Counted from the first letter of the stretch, positions 52,188-61,750 are shown. The stretch is 64,000 nt of DNA from Gelria sp. Kuro-4 (GCF_019668485.1 NZ_AP024619.1:194501-258500); one strand, 5' to 3'. The notes: a model not told the origin generated them from the letters alone. Numbers and translations: made by a program.

Positions 52188-52268
52188 AACAATCCCTCCT
52201 CATTCGTGCCTGTCACCTTGTTCTTCTATTCTCCAAGAAAAGCCAATATCCTTCTTACTTCGCGCCCG

Positions 52269-53741
52269 TTAAGAAAGTTTTTCCATGGCCTTGGCCTGCT
52301 CCCACAGGTCGTCCATCTCCGCCAGCGACAACTCCTCCACCGAACGACCCGTGGCCGCCGCCGTTTGTTCGATGAAGGCGAAGCGCTCCTCGAACTTGCG
52401 TGTCGTCGCCGCCAGGGCCAGCTCCGGCTCCACCTTGAGGAAGCGGGCGACATTTACCACTGCAAACAAAAGATCCCCCAGCTCCTCCGCCACGGCCGCT
52501 GTATCGCCGCCGGCCGCCGCCGCCTTCAGCTCACGCGCCTCCTCACCCACCTTCTCCCAGGCGCCGCCCGCATCCGGCCAGTCGAAACCCACCCGGGCCG
52601 CCCGTTCCTGGATCTTGTACGCCCTAAGCAGCGCCGGCAAAGCACGCGGCACGCCGCCTAGCGCCGTCGGTTCCTCCCCCGCCGTTTCTTTCTCCCGGCG
52701 CTTGATCTGCTGCCAGTTCACCAGGACCTCGGCGCTCGTTCCCACCTTCACTTCGCCGAACACGTGGGGGTGGCGGCGGATCATTTTCTCGACAATACCG
52801 CTCACGACGGCGTTGATATCGAAGCGGCCGGCCTCCTCAGCCAGGCGGGCGTGGAACACCACCTGTAAGAGTAAGTCTCCCAACTCCTCCTGTAGTTTAT
52901 GCATGTCATTCTCATCAATGGCCTCGATCACCTCGTAGCACTCTTCAATGAGGTAGCGCCGCAGCAGCTTATGGGTCTGCTCCTTGTCCCAGGGACAGCC
53001 GCCGGGACCGCGCAGGGCCGCCATGACGTTGACCAGCGGGTCTAGGGGATACCGGGCGGGCACAGCCCGGCGGGAAAGGGGGGGAACATAAAGGCTGCTC
53101 AGGTGGTCAAGCTCCCGGCGGTCGAGCTCGTACAGGGGAAGTTCGGTTACCGCCTCTCGGCCGGGCAGCCCGGCCGCGCGCACCAGTCTCACCGGATGCT
53201 CGGGCGGGTAAAGCTCCAGCAGGCTCAGTTTGACATCGCCGGCGACCAGCCGGCTGTAAACCTGGAGAAGGAGCGCCGGCTGCGCCGTGTCCAGGGGTAC
53301 CTTCCTCAGGGTGAGCGCATCGCGCACCTGGAGGCCCTCCACCGGGTCCAGCCCCAGGGCCAGGAAAATGGTGTCCAGGCAGCTTACGGCCGGGAGGATC
53401 TCCACCTGTATTCCCCGACCGGGGGCTTCATCCCGCAGCCGGCGCACCGTCTCCTCCGCCACCAGGGGGTGCCCGGGCACGGCGTAGACAATGTCCGCCG
53501 CCGCGGCCGCCGCAAGCAGTTCGCTCACGATGCGGGCGTACAGCTCCTCAAAGTCTGCAGCCTGCTCGTAGAGATCATCGAAGCTTTTGATGTTCCCATC
53601 CCCGCCCGCCAGCAGTTCCTCCGCCGCCGGATGGCGTGCCGTCCTCAGATAAACCCGGCCCGCGCCTAGGGCCTCCCGCGCGCGGGGCGGCACCAGGTCC
53701 AGCCCGGCCGGGCCCAGCCCGACCACAGTGATCTTTGGCAT
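52269..53741 (-). CDS. mazG: YabN: tetrapyrrole methylase-like plus MazG domain
   Basis: A 490-residue two-domain protein. Residues 1-225 resemble SAM-dependent tetrapyrrole methylases (ITVVGLGPAGLDLVPP, VYAVPGHPLVAEETV); residues 235-490 hold two MazG pyrophosphatase units (LRGPGGCPWDKEQTHKLLRRY, EELGDLLLQVVFHARL; and EELGDLLFAVVNVARFL). MazG removes unwanted NTPs. Start: ATG at 53741; a TTG three codons earlier overlaps the spoVB stop. Confidence 0.94.
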   Translation of the reverse strand: MPKITVVGLGPAGLDLVPPRAREALGAGRVYLRTARHPAAEELLAGGDGNIKSFDDLYEQAADFEELYARIVSELLAAAAAADIVYAVPGHPLVAEETVRRLRDEAPGRGIQVEILPAVSCLDTIFLALGLDPVEGLQVRDALTLRKVPLDTAQPALLLQVYSRLVAGDVKLSLLELYPPEHPVRLVRAAGLPGREAVTELPLYELDRRELDHLSSLYVPPLSRRAVPARYPLDPLVNVMAALRGPGGCPWDKEQTHKLLRRYLIEECYEVIEAIDENDMHKLQEELGDLLLQVVFHARLAEEAGRFDINAVVSGIVEKMIRRHPHVFGEVKVGTSAEVLVNWQQIKRREKETAGEEPTALGGVPRALPALLRAYKIQERAARVGFDWPDAGGAWEKVGEEARELKAAAAGGDTAAVAEELGDLLFAVVNVARFLKVEPELALAATTRKFEERFAFIEQTAAATGRSVEELSLAEMDDLWEQAKAMEKLS

Positions 53742-53746
53742 CTCAA

Positions 53747-55342
53747 TCAACTACCTCCTTGCCGGGACGAAAACCCAAGACGCCTGGCCAAAGTTCGGCC
53801 CGGAGCCGGCAGCAGCTCCAGATCCTCCGCGCGCACCGCCCGGACCAGGACAAGAGCCGCCCCGTAACTGAGTACGCCCAAGGCGATGCCCAGGAGCGTG
53901 GCCAGACTTGTCCCGAGATACGGCAAGCTCAGGTGGTAACCCGCCAGCACGCAGGCCGACATGAAGGCGGCGGCCGCACCCGGCTTGAGCACCAGTTCCC
54001 GCGCATCCCAGGGAAAGCCCACCAAGCGCTGAATGGCCAGGGAGTTGAGCAGCATGGCGACGATAAAGGTCGCCACCGTGCCGAAAGCCGCACCGCGGAT
54101 ACCCAGGGCCGGCAGCGCGGTAAAAAAATACGTCACGACCACCTTAACCGCCGCCCCAGCCGCCAGGCTGCGCACCGGGATGTCGGTACGGCCCAGGCCC
54201 TGGAGGATGCCGGAGGTTGTCTGGTGCAGGCCGAGGAAGAGGCAGCTGGCGGAAAGCGGGGCCAGGGCGACTCCGGCAGCCGGGAGATCGTACAAAAGGT
54301 CCATAATCGGGCCGGCGAGCACCAAAAGGCCGACGAAGGCCGGCAGCTCAATAAGGACCGTCAGGCGCAGCGCCGTCTGCATGCGCGCCCGGAGTCCCAG
54401 CCTGTCGCCGCTCGCCGCGGCGGCAGAGATGGCCGGCACCAGGCTCACCCCCAGGGCCACGGTGATGATGGTGGGAAGGTTGATCAAGGTGGCCGCCATT
54501 TGCGAAAGCTGCCCAAAGAGGGCCGTCGCCTCCCGGATAGTATACCCCGCCGCCTCCAGCCGGCGCGGCACAATAATAACATCCAGGTTCTGGATGATGG
54601 GCATCACCAGGCTGGCCAGGGAAACCGGCACCGCCAAAGCGAAGACTGTGCGCAAAACGGCCCGGCGTTCTGCCGGCGCCACCCGGGCGGCCTTAAGCGG
54701 CGGTTCCCTTCTTATGTACCAGGCCAGTACCGCCAGGGCGCCCAGCCCCCCGGTAACCGCGCCGAACGCCGCTCCGGCCGCCGCAAACTCGATACCGCGC
54801 CTCAGGAGCAGGTACCCAAGGGCGAGCGCCGTGCCCGCCCGCAGGAGTTGCTCCAGCACTTGGGAGACCGCTGTAGGCACCATGTCCTGCTGCCCCTGAA
54901 AGTAGCCGCGCAGCGCCGAGATAACAGCCACCAAGAAAATGGCCGGCGCAATGGCCACCAGCGGCCAGTAGGCGCGCGCGTCGCGCAGCAGGCCCAGGCG
55001 AACCAGCAGCCCGGCCAGTGCAAAGAGGAGCAGGCTGAAGCCGAGTCCGGAAACAAAAAGCGCCCTGAGCGACACCGCAAACACCTGCCTGGCTTCGTCC
55101 GGCCGGCCGCAGGCCAGCTTTTCCGCCACAAGTTTGGAAATGGCCACCGGGATCCCGGCGGTGGAGAGCGCCAGGATCATGGTGTAAAGCGGGTACGCCA
55201 TGCCGTAAAGGCCCATGCCTTCGGGGCCGATCAGGCGGGCCAGGGGAATCCGGTAGACGGCGCCGAATACCTTGCTCACGATACCGGCGGCAGCCAGGAT
55301 GGCCGCCCCGCCCAGGAAGGATTGCGACCGCACCTTTTTCAT
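53747..55342 (-). CDS. spoVB: Stage V sporulation protein B-like lipid flippase
   Basis: A 531-residue polysaccharide/MurJ-type flippase with about 14 helices. FLGGAAILAAAGIVSKVFGA, RIPLARLIGPEGMGLYGMAYP and ALRGYFQGQQDMVPTAVSQVLEQ are typical SpoVB motifs. It moves cortex or wall precursors. A promoter whose -35 lies in the loop of the spoVT hairpin precedes it. Confidence 0.93.
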   Translation of the reverse strand: MKKVRSQSFLGGAAILAAAGIVSKVFGAVYRIPLARLIGPEGMGLYGMAYPLYTMILALSTAGIPVAISKLVAEKLACGRPDEARQVFAVSLRALFVSGLGFSLLLFALAGLLVRLGLLRDARAYWPLVAIAPAIFLVAVISALRGYFQGQQDMVPTAVSQVLEQLLRAGTALALGYLLLRRGIEFAAAGAAFGAVTGGLGALAVLAWYIRREPPLKAARVAPAERRAVLRTVFALAVPVSLASLVMPIIQNLDVIIVPRRLEAAGYTIREATALFGQLSQMAATLINLPTIITVALGVSLVPAISAAAASGDRLGLRARMQTALRLTVLIELPAFVGLLVLAGPIMDLLYDLPAAGVALAPLSASCLFLGLHQTTSGILQGLGRTDIPVRSLAAGAAVKVVVTYFFTALPALGIRGAAFGTVATFIVAMLLNSLAIQRLVGFPWDARELVLKPGAAAAFMSACVLAGYHLSLPYLGTSLATLLGIALGVLSYGAALVLVRAVRAEDLELLPAPGRTLARRLGFSSRQGGS

Positions 55343-55371
55343 CCCCTCACCCCTTTCCGGATCACTCCCTC

Positions 55372-55399
55372 ATTATACCAGAACGGGGCCGGGTTTCAA
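55372..55399 (-). promoter_or_regulatory. Promoter of spoVB-mazG
   Basis: TTGAAA (55394-55399), 16 bases, extended -10 TGGTATAAT (core 55372-55377). The -35 hexamer coincides with the TGAA loop of the hairpin that ends spoVT. Confidence 0.75.
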
Positions 55400-55408
55400 C
55401 CCGGCCCC
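55385..55408 (-). terminator. Hairpin after spoVT
   Basis: GGGGCCGGGT/ACCCGGCCCC, 10 base pairs with a TGAA loop, 28 bases behind the spoVT stop. The tail GTTCTGG is poor in Us. Confidence 0.65.
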
Positions 55409-55435
55409 AGTGCGTTCCGTCCCTCGTCCATCCCG

Positions 55436-55993
55436 TCATTGTTCCATTTGCTTGGCCAGAAAGCCGGCCGCCGTCTCTGCCAGCTTCAGTTCCAGGTCGC
55501 CCATCTTGACCTCCGGGTTTTTCGAGCAGAGAATCACAGCGCCAATGGGATCGCCTTCGGCAATGATGGGAGATATGACTTCGGCGCTGAAACGGCAGTC
55601 GTCGTCTTCCGTCACGCAGTCCTTGCAGTACTTGTTCTCTTTGGGATTGTTGATAAGGACGGTGCGGCGTTCCTCCATAACCTTCTCCACGGCGGGGCTG
55701 ATCTGCCGGTTGAGGAACTCCTTCTTGGGGGCTCCGGCCACGGCGATGATGGTGTCCCTGTCTGCGATGCATGCGATGTGTCCTACGGACTCTGCGAGGG
55801 AATCAGCGTACTCCTGAGCGAAGTCGCTCAGTTCCCCGATGGGGGAGTACTTCTTAAGGATGACCTCCCCTTCCCGGTCCACAAATATCTCTAGAGGGTC
55901 TCCCTCCCGAATGCGTAAAGTTCTGCGAATCTCTTTCGGGATCACTACGCGTCCTAAATCATCGATACGTCGAACGATGCCCGTCGCCTTCAT
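55436..55993 (-). CDS. spoVT: Stage V sporulation protein T
   Basis: A 185-residue AbrB-family regulator of forespore genes. The swapped-hairpin DNA-binding domain is at the start (ATGIVRRIDDLGRVVIPKEI, RIREGDPLEIFVDREGEVIL) and a GAF-like domain follows (to residue 180). Start: ATG at 55993 after AAAGGAGGGG; the longer frame has no ribosome site. Order mfd-prsA-spoVT-spoVB is normal for Clostridia. Confidence 0.96.
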   Translation of the reverse strand: MKATGIVRRIDDLGRVVIPKEIRRTLRIREGDPLEIFVDREGEVILKKYSPIGELSDFAQEYADSLAESVGHIACIADRDTIIAVAGAPKKEFLNRQISPAVEKVMEERRTVLINNPKENKYCKDCVTEDDDCRFSAEVISPIIAEGDPIGAVILCSKNPEVKMGDLELKLAETAAGFLAKQMEQ

Positions 55994-56104
55994 TTCCACC
56001 CCTCCTTTACCCGCGCTCATCCGGATCTCTACACAGATAGTATATAGTGATTTTGACACTTTTATTCATTTTTGCCATGCGGGGTGGCCGGCGGCGAGGA
56101 GCGG

Positions 56105-57034
56105 CTATTTCTGGGGCGTTGTCTCCTCCGTCAACTTGTTTTCTGGCTTCAGCCTGCCTTTTAAATCGCTCAGGAAGGCCTGGAATTTCTCGTCTCTCTT
56201 CTGCGCGGAAAGCTGGGCGCTGAGGTACTGCTCCACCTCGGCCAAGGCCAAGGTGCGGGCAGGTTTTTTGTCTTCCACCTTGATGATGTGATAGCCAAAA
56301 CTCGACTTAATCACCGGGCTAAGCTCGCCGACCGGCGTGCTAAAGGCCGCCTTGTCGAATTCGGGCACCATCTGGCCGGCCGGGAAGTAACCCAGCTCGC
56401 CGCCCGCTTCCCGTGAACCAGGGTCTGTGGAGTACTCCTTGGCCAGTTTGGCGAAGTCCTCACCCTTGAGTAGCCGGGCGCGCAGCTCCTGGGCAAACTT
56501 CTCATCCGCCACCAGGATGTGGCTCGCCTTCACCTGTTCAGGCACCTTAAAGTCCGCCTGGTGTTCCCGGTAGTACTTTTCCACCTCCGCCGGCGTCACC
56601 TTGATGCCGGCGGTCACCTTCTGGTAGAGTTCCTCCAGCTTGAGGTTGTTCTCCACCACGCGTTTAATGTCGTCCACGGAAAGCTTGGCTTCCTTTAAGG
56701 CCGCATCCAGTTTTGCCTTATCGCCAAACTGCTTGACAAGCCCAGCCTCAACCTCTTGCCAAGCCTGCTGCACCTTGTCCGTGCTCACCGCGATACCCTG
56801 TTTCTCCACTTCCGCAAGGAGCACGTTTTCGTCCAGGAGTTGGTCCACCACGCCGGCGCGGGAAACCTGGCTTACGTCAAGCTCGGGTGAAAACAACTTC
56901 ACTAAAGCCACACGCTTGTCCACATCCGTCGCCAGAATCTGGCGTTCACCGACCGTGCCCACCACCCGGTTGCCGCTGCAGCCGGCAAGCACAAGAAGCG
57001 CCGCCGCCAGCGCCAGGAGCCGCCTTACCTTCAA
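56105..57034 (-). CDS. PrsA/SurA-like foldase lipoprotein
   Basis: A 309-residue peptidyl-prolyl isomerase. Signal peptide with lipobox (LVLAGC, Cys about 19), SurA-like N-terminal helices, a PpiC parvulin domain (about 165-265: VKASHILVADEKFAQELRAR, AGGELGYFPAGQMVPEFDKA, SSFGYHIIKVED) and a helical tail. It helps secreted proteins fold outside the membrane. It lies 30 bases behind mfd. Confidence 0.93.
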   Translation of the reverse strand: MKVRRLLALAAALLVLAGCSGNRVVGTVGERQILATDVDKRVALVKLFSPELDVSQVSRAGVVDQLLDENVLLAEVEKQGIAVSTDKVQQAWQEVEAGLVKQFGDKAKLDAALKEAKLSVDDIKRVVENNLKLEELYQKVTAGIKVTPAEVEKYYREHQADFKVPEQVKASHILVADEKFAQELRARLLKGEDFAKLAKEYSTDPGSREAGGELGYFPAGQMVPEFDKAAFSTPVGELSPVIKSSFGYHIIKVEDKKPARTLALAEVEQYLSAQLSAQKRDEKFQAFLSDLKGRLKPENKLTEETTPQK

Positions 57035-57064
57035 TGCTTTCTCCTCCTTCAGTTGGGTCGGGTG

Positions 57065-60000
57065 TCAGTCGTTGGTCCCATTGTACTCGACCTGGCGCGC
57101 GGCGACAAGCTCCCGGAGCCGCAGCAGGGCCTGCCGGACGGCGGCCGGCACCTCTGCCGGTTGGAGGCCCTCGGTCCGCAAGAGCAGTTCCCGCTCGTGT
57201 CCCGGCAGGGGCACCAAGCGCCGGCGCGTCGCGCGGCTGAGAGAAATTACCTCCTCCGGCGTCAGGTAAGCACCCGGGGAAAGCGTCAGCACCACCTTGT
57301 CCCCGCGCTGGGTGAGCCCCGCCACTTGGGCCCCCCGGGCCAGCACCTTAAGGCGCGCGACCTCAAGGAGCGTCGCTACCTCCGGCGGCGGGTCGCCGAA
57401 GCGGTCGATCAGGTCGGCGGCCACTTCCTCGACATCGCCTTCGCTGCGGCAGGCGGCAATGGCCTTGTAAAGCTCCATCTTATCGCGGGCCGAAGCAACG
57501 TAACTCTCAGGCAGATAGGCGGTTACCTTCAGGTCCACCTGCGGCTCCACTTCGACCGGCCGTTTTTCTCCTTTCAGCTCCCGCACTGCCTCCTCCAGGA
57601 GGCTACAATACATTTCGAAGCCGATGGCGGCAATGTGACCATGCTGCTCGGCGCCGAGGATATTGCCCGCGCCGCGGATCTCCAGGTCCCGCACCGCCAG
57701 CTTGAAGCCGGAGCCGAGTTCGGTAAACTCGCGCAGCGCCTGCAGGCGTTTTTGCGCGATGGGTGAAAGGAGCTTCTGGGGCTCGTAGGTAAAGTAGGCG
57801 TAGGCCACACGGTTGGAGCGCCCTACCCGGCCGCGCAGCTGATAAAGCTGCGCCAGTCCCAGCCGGTCCGCGTCGCGTACGACCAGGGTGTTCACATTGG
57901 GCATGTCAAGGCCGTTTTCAATGATGCTGGTGCAAACCAGAACATCGTACTCGCGCTCCAAAAAGCCCAGCACCACCCGGGCCAGGCGGGTTTCCGATAG
58001 CTGGCCGTGGGCCACGGCCACCCGGGCCTGGGGAACCAGTTCCTGTACCCGGCGCGCTTCCGCCTCGATGCCCTCCACCCGGTTGTAAAGGTAGAAGACC
58101 TGGCCGCCGCGGCCGATTTCCCGGGCGATGGCGTCGCGCACCAGCGCGTCGCTGTATTCCACCACGTAGGTCTGTACCGGGTAACGGTCCTCCGGCGGGG
58201 TCTGGATAAGGCTCATATCCCGGAGGCCCACCATGGAAAGGTGCAGCGTGCGCGGGATGGGCGTAGCGGTAAGGGTGAGCACGTCCACCGTCGCCTTAAG
58301 CTCTTTGAGGCGCTCTTTCTGACGCACACCGAAACGCTGCTCCTCGTCGATGATCACCAGGCCCAGATCGGCGAAGCGCACGTCTTTCGAGACCAGCCGG
58401 TGCGTCCCGATGATGATGTCGATGGCCCCACGCTTGAGGCGCTTGATGATTTCACGCTGTTCCAGCGCGCTGCGGAAGCGGGACAGCATCTCAATCTGCA
58501 CCGGATAGCGGGCCAGGCGTTGCCGGAAGGTGTTGTAGTGCTGTTGCGCCAGGATGGTGGTGGGGACCAGCACGGCCACCTGTTTGCCGTCCATCACCGC
58601 CTTAAAGGCAGCGCGGATGGCCACCTCGGTCTTGCCGTAGCCCACGTCGCCGCAGAGCAGGCGGTCCATGGGATGCGGGCTCTCCATGTCCCGCTTCACT
58701 TCCTCGATGGCCTTGAGCTGGTCCGGGGTCTCCTCGTAGGGGAAGGCATCTTCAAACTCTTTTTGCCACACGGTATCGGGGCCGAAGGCATAGCCGGGGG
58801 CCGCTTTGCGGCGGGCATAAAGGGCAAGCAGCTCCTGGGCCATCTCCTCCACCGAGCGTTTGGCCCGGCTCTTGGCCCGTTGCCACTCGTTCCCGCCCAG
58901 CTTGCTCAAGCGGGGGCTCTCGCCCTCGGGGCCGATGTACTTCTGCAAAAGGTGCACCTGGTCGGTGGGGACATACAGCAGATCGTGGCCTGCGTACTCG
59001 AGCACCAGGTAGTCGCGGGTGCTGCCGGCGCTCTCCAGCGTCTTCACGCCCTGGTAGCGACCGATGCCGTGTACCACGTGCACCACCAGGTCCCCCACCT
59101 TAAGGTCCGTGAAGCTGGGGACGGCCGCCTCTTCCAGCGGCGCCCGCCGTTCCCGCCGGCGAGCCTGGCCGAAGATCTCGGCGTCGCTTATCTCCACCAC
59201 CTTCAAGGTGGGGAGTTCAAAGCCGGCCGAAATCGGGCCCACCGCCACGGCGGCCCGTATGCCCGGCACGTTGTCCTTGAGCCAGGTCTTCAGACGGCCG
59301 GCCCGGTTCTCGTTGCTGGCCCGGAGCGTGACGGCATAGCCGTCGTGGTGCCAGCGCCTGAGATCTTCCGCCAGCCGCCCTTCATTCTGGTGGTAGGGCG
59401 TCAGGCCCCGCGCCGCGATGGAGATGAAGGCCTGGGGATTGCTGTACGGGGCCCGGCGCAGGAAAAGGCTGAGACCCACGCGCTGCAGGCGCCCGAGGCG
59501 CGCAAGGAGGATGTCAGGGCCGGCGTAAAGCTGTGCCTCTTCCGGGAGCAGGTTTCCCTCCTCCAGGAGGTGCTTTTGCATCCCGGCCAGACCCTGGGCA
59601 AAGCTGCGGCCCTCTTCCACCAGCTCGAGGGGCTCGTCCAGGAAAACCAAGGTGCGCGGGGAAAAGTAGTCCATAAGATAGGTCTCTTCCTCATAGGCGA
59701 AGGGGAGGAGCCGCGCCGCCGCCTCGGGCAGGCCCTCCCTCGCTCGTTCCAGGAAAGCGGCCGCGCGCTGGCGCACCCGCTCCGCCTGAGCGCTGAGGCC
59801 CCGTGCGCGCAGGCCGTCTTGGTAGCGCCCTGCCGAGGCGGCAAAGGCGGCGAGCGCATGCTCGCGCTCGGCCGGCAGCAGGCACACCTCCCGCGCAGGC
59901 CCGACCCAGGCACCTGTGAGTTTGGCCAGGGAGCGCTGGCTTTCCGGGTCGAACTCCCGCAGGGAGTCTATTTCGGTATCAAAAAGCTCCACCCTAAGCG

Positions 60001-60568
60001 GCCGGACCGCGGGCAGCGGGAAAACGTCGAGGATGTCGCCGCGCGCCGCAAACTCCGCGCGGTTTTCCACCCGTTCCACCCGCGTGTAGCCCAGCTCCAC
60101 CAGGTGCTCCAGCAGCTTTTCCCGATCCACCTCGTCTCCGGGGCGCAGCCAGAAACCCTGCCGCGCAAAGACCGCCGGGGGCAAAAGACGCCGGGTCAGG
60201 GCCGCAAGCGGCGCCACAACGGCGCCGGCCTCGCCCCGCACCAGCGCCCCCAAAACGTTCAGCCGCTGAGCCGTAAGTTCCGGGCTCTCGGCGTAGTACT
60301 CGTAAGGCAGTACCTCCGCCGGCGGAAAGACAAGGATCTTACTGCCGGGTAGAAACGCCGCCAGGTCCTCGGCCACGGTTTCGGCCTGCTGTAGGTGGCT
60401 CGTGATGTAGAGGGCCGGCCGCCGTATTTCCTCAAGGACGAGGGCGGCCAGGTAGGCCTTCTGTGCGCCGCTCACACCGTGAACCAGTTGTTCCGGCACG
60501 CCGCGTGCCACGTTGCTTAAAAGCTCGTGCAGTTCGCTATTTTCTGCTGCATTGTCCCAAAGGGCCAT
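57065..60568 (-). CDS. mfd: Transcription-repair coupling factor Mfd
   Basis: An 1167-residue Mfd. The UvrB-like N-terminus, the RNA polymerase-interacting domain (LKVGDLVVHVVHGIGRYQGV near 500), the RecG-like translocase (GDVGYGKTEVAIRAAFKA, DEEQRFGVRQKERLKE, RVGRSNRVAYAYFTY) and the C-terminal TRCF domain are all present and full length. It removes stalled RNA polymerase at lesions. Start: ATG at 60568 after AGGGGG. Confidence 0.97.
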   Translation of the reverse strand: MALWDNAAENSELHELLSNVARGVPEQLVHGVSGAQKAYLAALVLEEIRRPALYITSHLQQAETVAEDLAAFLPGSKILVFPPAEVLPYEYYAESPELTAQRLNVLGALVRGEAGAVVAPLAALTRRLLPPAVFARQGFWLRPGDEVDREKLLEHLVELGYTRVERVENRAEFAARGDILDVFPLPAVRPLRVELFDTEIDSLREFDPESQRSLAKLTGAWVGPAREVCLLPAEREHALAAFAASAGRYQDGLRARGLSAQAERVRQRAAAFLERAREGLPEAAARLLPFAYEEETYLMDYFSPRTLVFLDEPLELVEEGRSFAQGLAGMQKHLLEEGNLLPEEAQLYAGPDILLARLGRLQRVGLSLFLRRAPYSNPQAFISIAARGLTPYHQNEGRLAEDLRRWHHDGYAVTLRASNENRAGRLKTWLKDNVPGIRAAVAVGPISAGFELPTLKVVEISDAEIFGQARRRERRAPLEEAAVPSFTDLKVGDLVVHVVHGIGRYQGVKTLESAGSTRDYLVLEYAGHDLLYVPTDQVHLLQKYIGPEGESPRLSKLGGNEWQRAKSRAKRSVEEMAQELLALYARRKAAPGYAFGPDTVWQKEFEDAFPYEETPDQLKAIEEVKRDMESPHPMDRLLCGDVGYGKTEVAIRAAFKAVMDGKQVAVLVPTTILAQQHYNTFRQRLARYPVQIEMLSRFRSALEQREIIKRLKRGAIDIIIGTHRLVSKDVRFADLGLVIIDEEQRFGVRQKERLKELKATVDVLTLTATPIPRTLHLSMVGLRDMSLIQTPPEDRYPVQTYVVEYSDALVRDAIAREIGRGGQVFYLYNRVEGIEAEARRVQELVPQARVAVAHGQLSETRLARVVLGFLEREYDVLVCTSIIENGLDMPNVNTLVVRDADRLGLAQLYQLRGRVGRSNRVAYAYFTYEPQKLLSPIAQKRLQALREFTELGSGFKLAVRDLEIRGAGNILGAEQHGHIAAIGFEMYCSLLEEAVRELKGEKRPVEVEPQVDLKVTAYLPESYVASARDKMELYKAIAACRSEGDVEEVAADLIDRFGDPPPEVATLLEVARLKVLARGAQVAGLTQRGDKVVLTLSPGAYLTPEEVISLSRATRRRLVPLPGHERELLLRTEGLQPAEVPAAVRQALLRLRELVAARQVEYNGTND

Positions 60569-60654
60569 TCTGTTTCCCCCTATCGGGAGTAAGACAAACT
60601 GAGGGGCCGCAAAAGGAAGGAGGCGCAAAACGGCGCCCCTCTATCGCCTTCTTT

Positions 60655-60683
60655 ATTATAACGGGGCCTGGAAGGAGGCGCAA
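60655..60683 (-). promoter_or_regulatory. Promoter of mfd
   Basis: TTGCGC (60678-60683), 17 bases, TATAAT (60655-60660) on the minus strand. A GGCGC/GCGCC hairpin lies in the short leader behind it. Confidence 0.7.
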
Positions 60684-60866
60684 GCCGATCACGGCGCGCG
60701 GCCAAGGCCGTGGCGGCGGTCAGAGGCCGTGGCCCCCAACAAGCCGGCGCAAAACCGAAAACGGGACTGCCGCCGGCCGGCGCGCCGCAGAGCGTGCTGA
60801 GCCCGCAGTGTATGCATCTTCCAGGACCAGTCTATGTTTGAGACCGAAGGTTTAGTGCGCCTGGGT
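60684..60866. other. Divergent spacer between mfd and spo0E
   Basis: About 180 bases between two divergent promoters; no gene or further structure recognised. Confidence 0.4.
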
Positions 60867-60895
60867 CTTGGATTGTTCATTCCATAAATGTATAA
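60867..60895 (+). promoter_or_regulatory. Promoter of the spo0E-like gene
   Basis: TTGGAT (60867-60872), 17 bases, extended -10 TGTATAAT (core 60890-60895). Confidence 0.7.
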
Positions 60896-60929
60896 TATTA
60901 ACATGACAGCAGGGAAAGGAGCGAGCAGG

Positions 60930-61151
60930 GTGAAGGTTGTCGCGCAGGAGCCCCGCCGGCTTCAAGAACTGGACCAAGAGATTGAAGCGCTACGGGAGAA
61001 ACTCTATCGCCTGGTCTGCTCCAATCCATCCCAATTGCGCACGCCGGGTGCGTACGAACTGTCCATGCAGCTGGATGAGCTTATTGCCAAATTGCAGGTA
61101 AGCCTGGTCGCGCCGGCGCAGCAGGAAAGGTGTGAGCGAAGCGGAAGCTAG
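60930..61151 (+). CDS. Spo0E-like aspartyl-phosphate phosphatase
   Basis: A 73-residue helical-hairpin protein. The first helix has LQELDQEIEALREKLYRLV; the second carries ELSMQLDELIAKLQ, the S-x2-LD-x2-I motif of Spo0E phosphatases, which strip phosphate from Spo0A and delay sporulation. Start: GTG at 60930 eight bases after AAAGGAG; ATGs upstream lie on the -10 or have no site. Confidence 0.82.
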   Translation: MKVVAQEPRRLQELDQEIEALREKLYRLVCSNPSQLRTPGAYELSMQLDELIAKLQVSLVAPAQQERCERSGS

Positions 61152-61182
61152 AATAGAGGTTGGGTTGGGGGGAAGATACGGT

Positions 61183-61386
61183 ATGGAGCTTACATCGGTA
61201 AAGGGGTTGATTTCAATCACCCTTTCTGTGAAAGAACACGAGCGGCAGCGCCTGGCAGGCCTTTCCACTTCTGACCTCCTCCAACTCTCCAAAAGTGAGT
61301 TAAGCCAAGTAGTCCAACCGGATCTGGTACGGGAGGTCATGGTGGGCTACGACGGGGAAACAGTGCAAATGATCCTGAGCATTTAG
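61183..61386 (+). CDS. Small hypothetical protein next to spo0E
   Basis: A 67-residue protein I do not recognise: ELTSVKGLISITLSVKEHER, SDLLQLSKSELSQVVQPDLV, EVMVGYDGETVQMILSI. Start: ATG at 61183 after GGGGGGAAG; a GTG at 61132 inside spo0E is an alternative. Its stop is followed by a T-rich hairpin-poor tail. Probably transcribed with spo0E. Confidence 0.55.
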   Translation: MELTSVKGLISITLSVKEHERQRLAGLSTSDLLQLSKSELSQVVQPDLVREVMVGYDGETVQMILSI

Positions 61387-61604
61387 GCCCTGCAAAGGGC
61401 CGATTTTTTTAGGAGCTTATTCCCAATGCGGTCTAACTCCGCCTGCGGCGGCCTGTGCCTGCATTGGGACTCTATCCTTTCCCTTCACACGCCACGGACA
61501 GGCCTGCCCAGCTTCAGCGCCCGCCTGTGGCGGCTGACAAGCGCCACACGGTGTGCTAACATGGCTGTAGGTTTTACAGCCTTAGACAACTCAACAGGGG
61601 GCGG
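61387..61604. other. Spacer before the c-di-AMP riboswitch
   Basis: About 220 bases with no gene. A hairpin GGCTGTA/TACAGCC lies at 61563-61581; the promoter for the riboswitch operon should be here but is not obvious. Confidence 0.4.
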
Positions 61605-61730
61605 TAAAGTTGTCTGTGCTGAATCCTCCTCGAGAGGTACGGGGGAATGTACCGCTTGTCAGCGGCGGGTGCATCTCTTACGAGAGGGACATCCTTCGGT
61701 CCTAACCTGGAACTAACCCCGGAAGCGAGT
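61605..61730 (+). promoter_or_regulatory. c-di-AMP riboswitch (ydaO/yuaA type)
   Basis: Elements of the ydaO class in order: GCTGAATCC, GGGGGAATGTACC, CGGCGGGTGCATCTCT, GAGAGGGAC, CGGTCCTAACC and the 3' mark CTAACCCCGGAAGCG. The class controls wall hydrolases and osmolyte genes. It lies directly upstream of a LysM/SleB hydrolase gene, the usual partner. Confidence 0.8.
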
Positions 61731-61750
61731 GAAGGAAAGGAGCGAGGAAC

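Noticed and set aside
50421-52661. 746-codon plus-strand open frame
   Set aside because: Runs antisense through SpoIID-like, rqcP, hup and mazG genes; the translation is low-complexity and unlike any protein.
53735-55894. 719-codon plus-strand open frame
   Set aside because: Antisense to spoVB and spoVT.
58007-60352. 781-codon plus-strand open frame
   Set aside because: Antisense to mfd, which is complete and well conserved.
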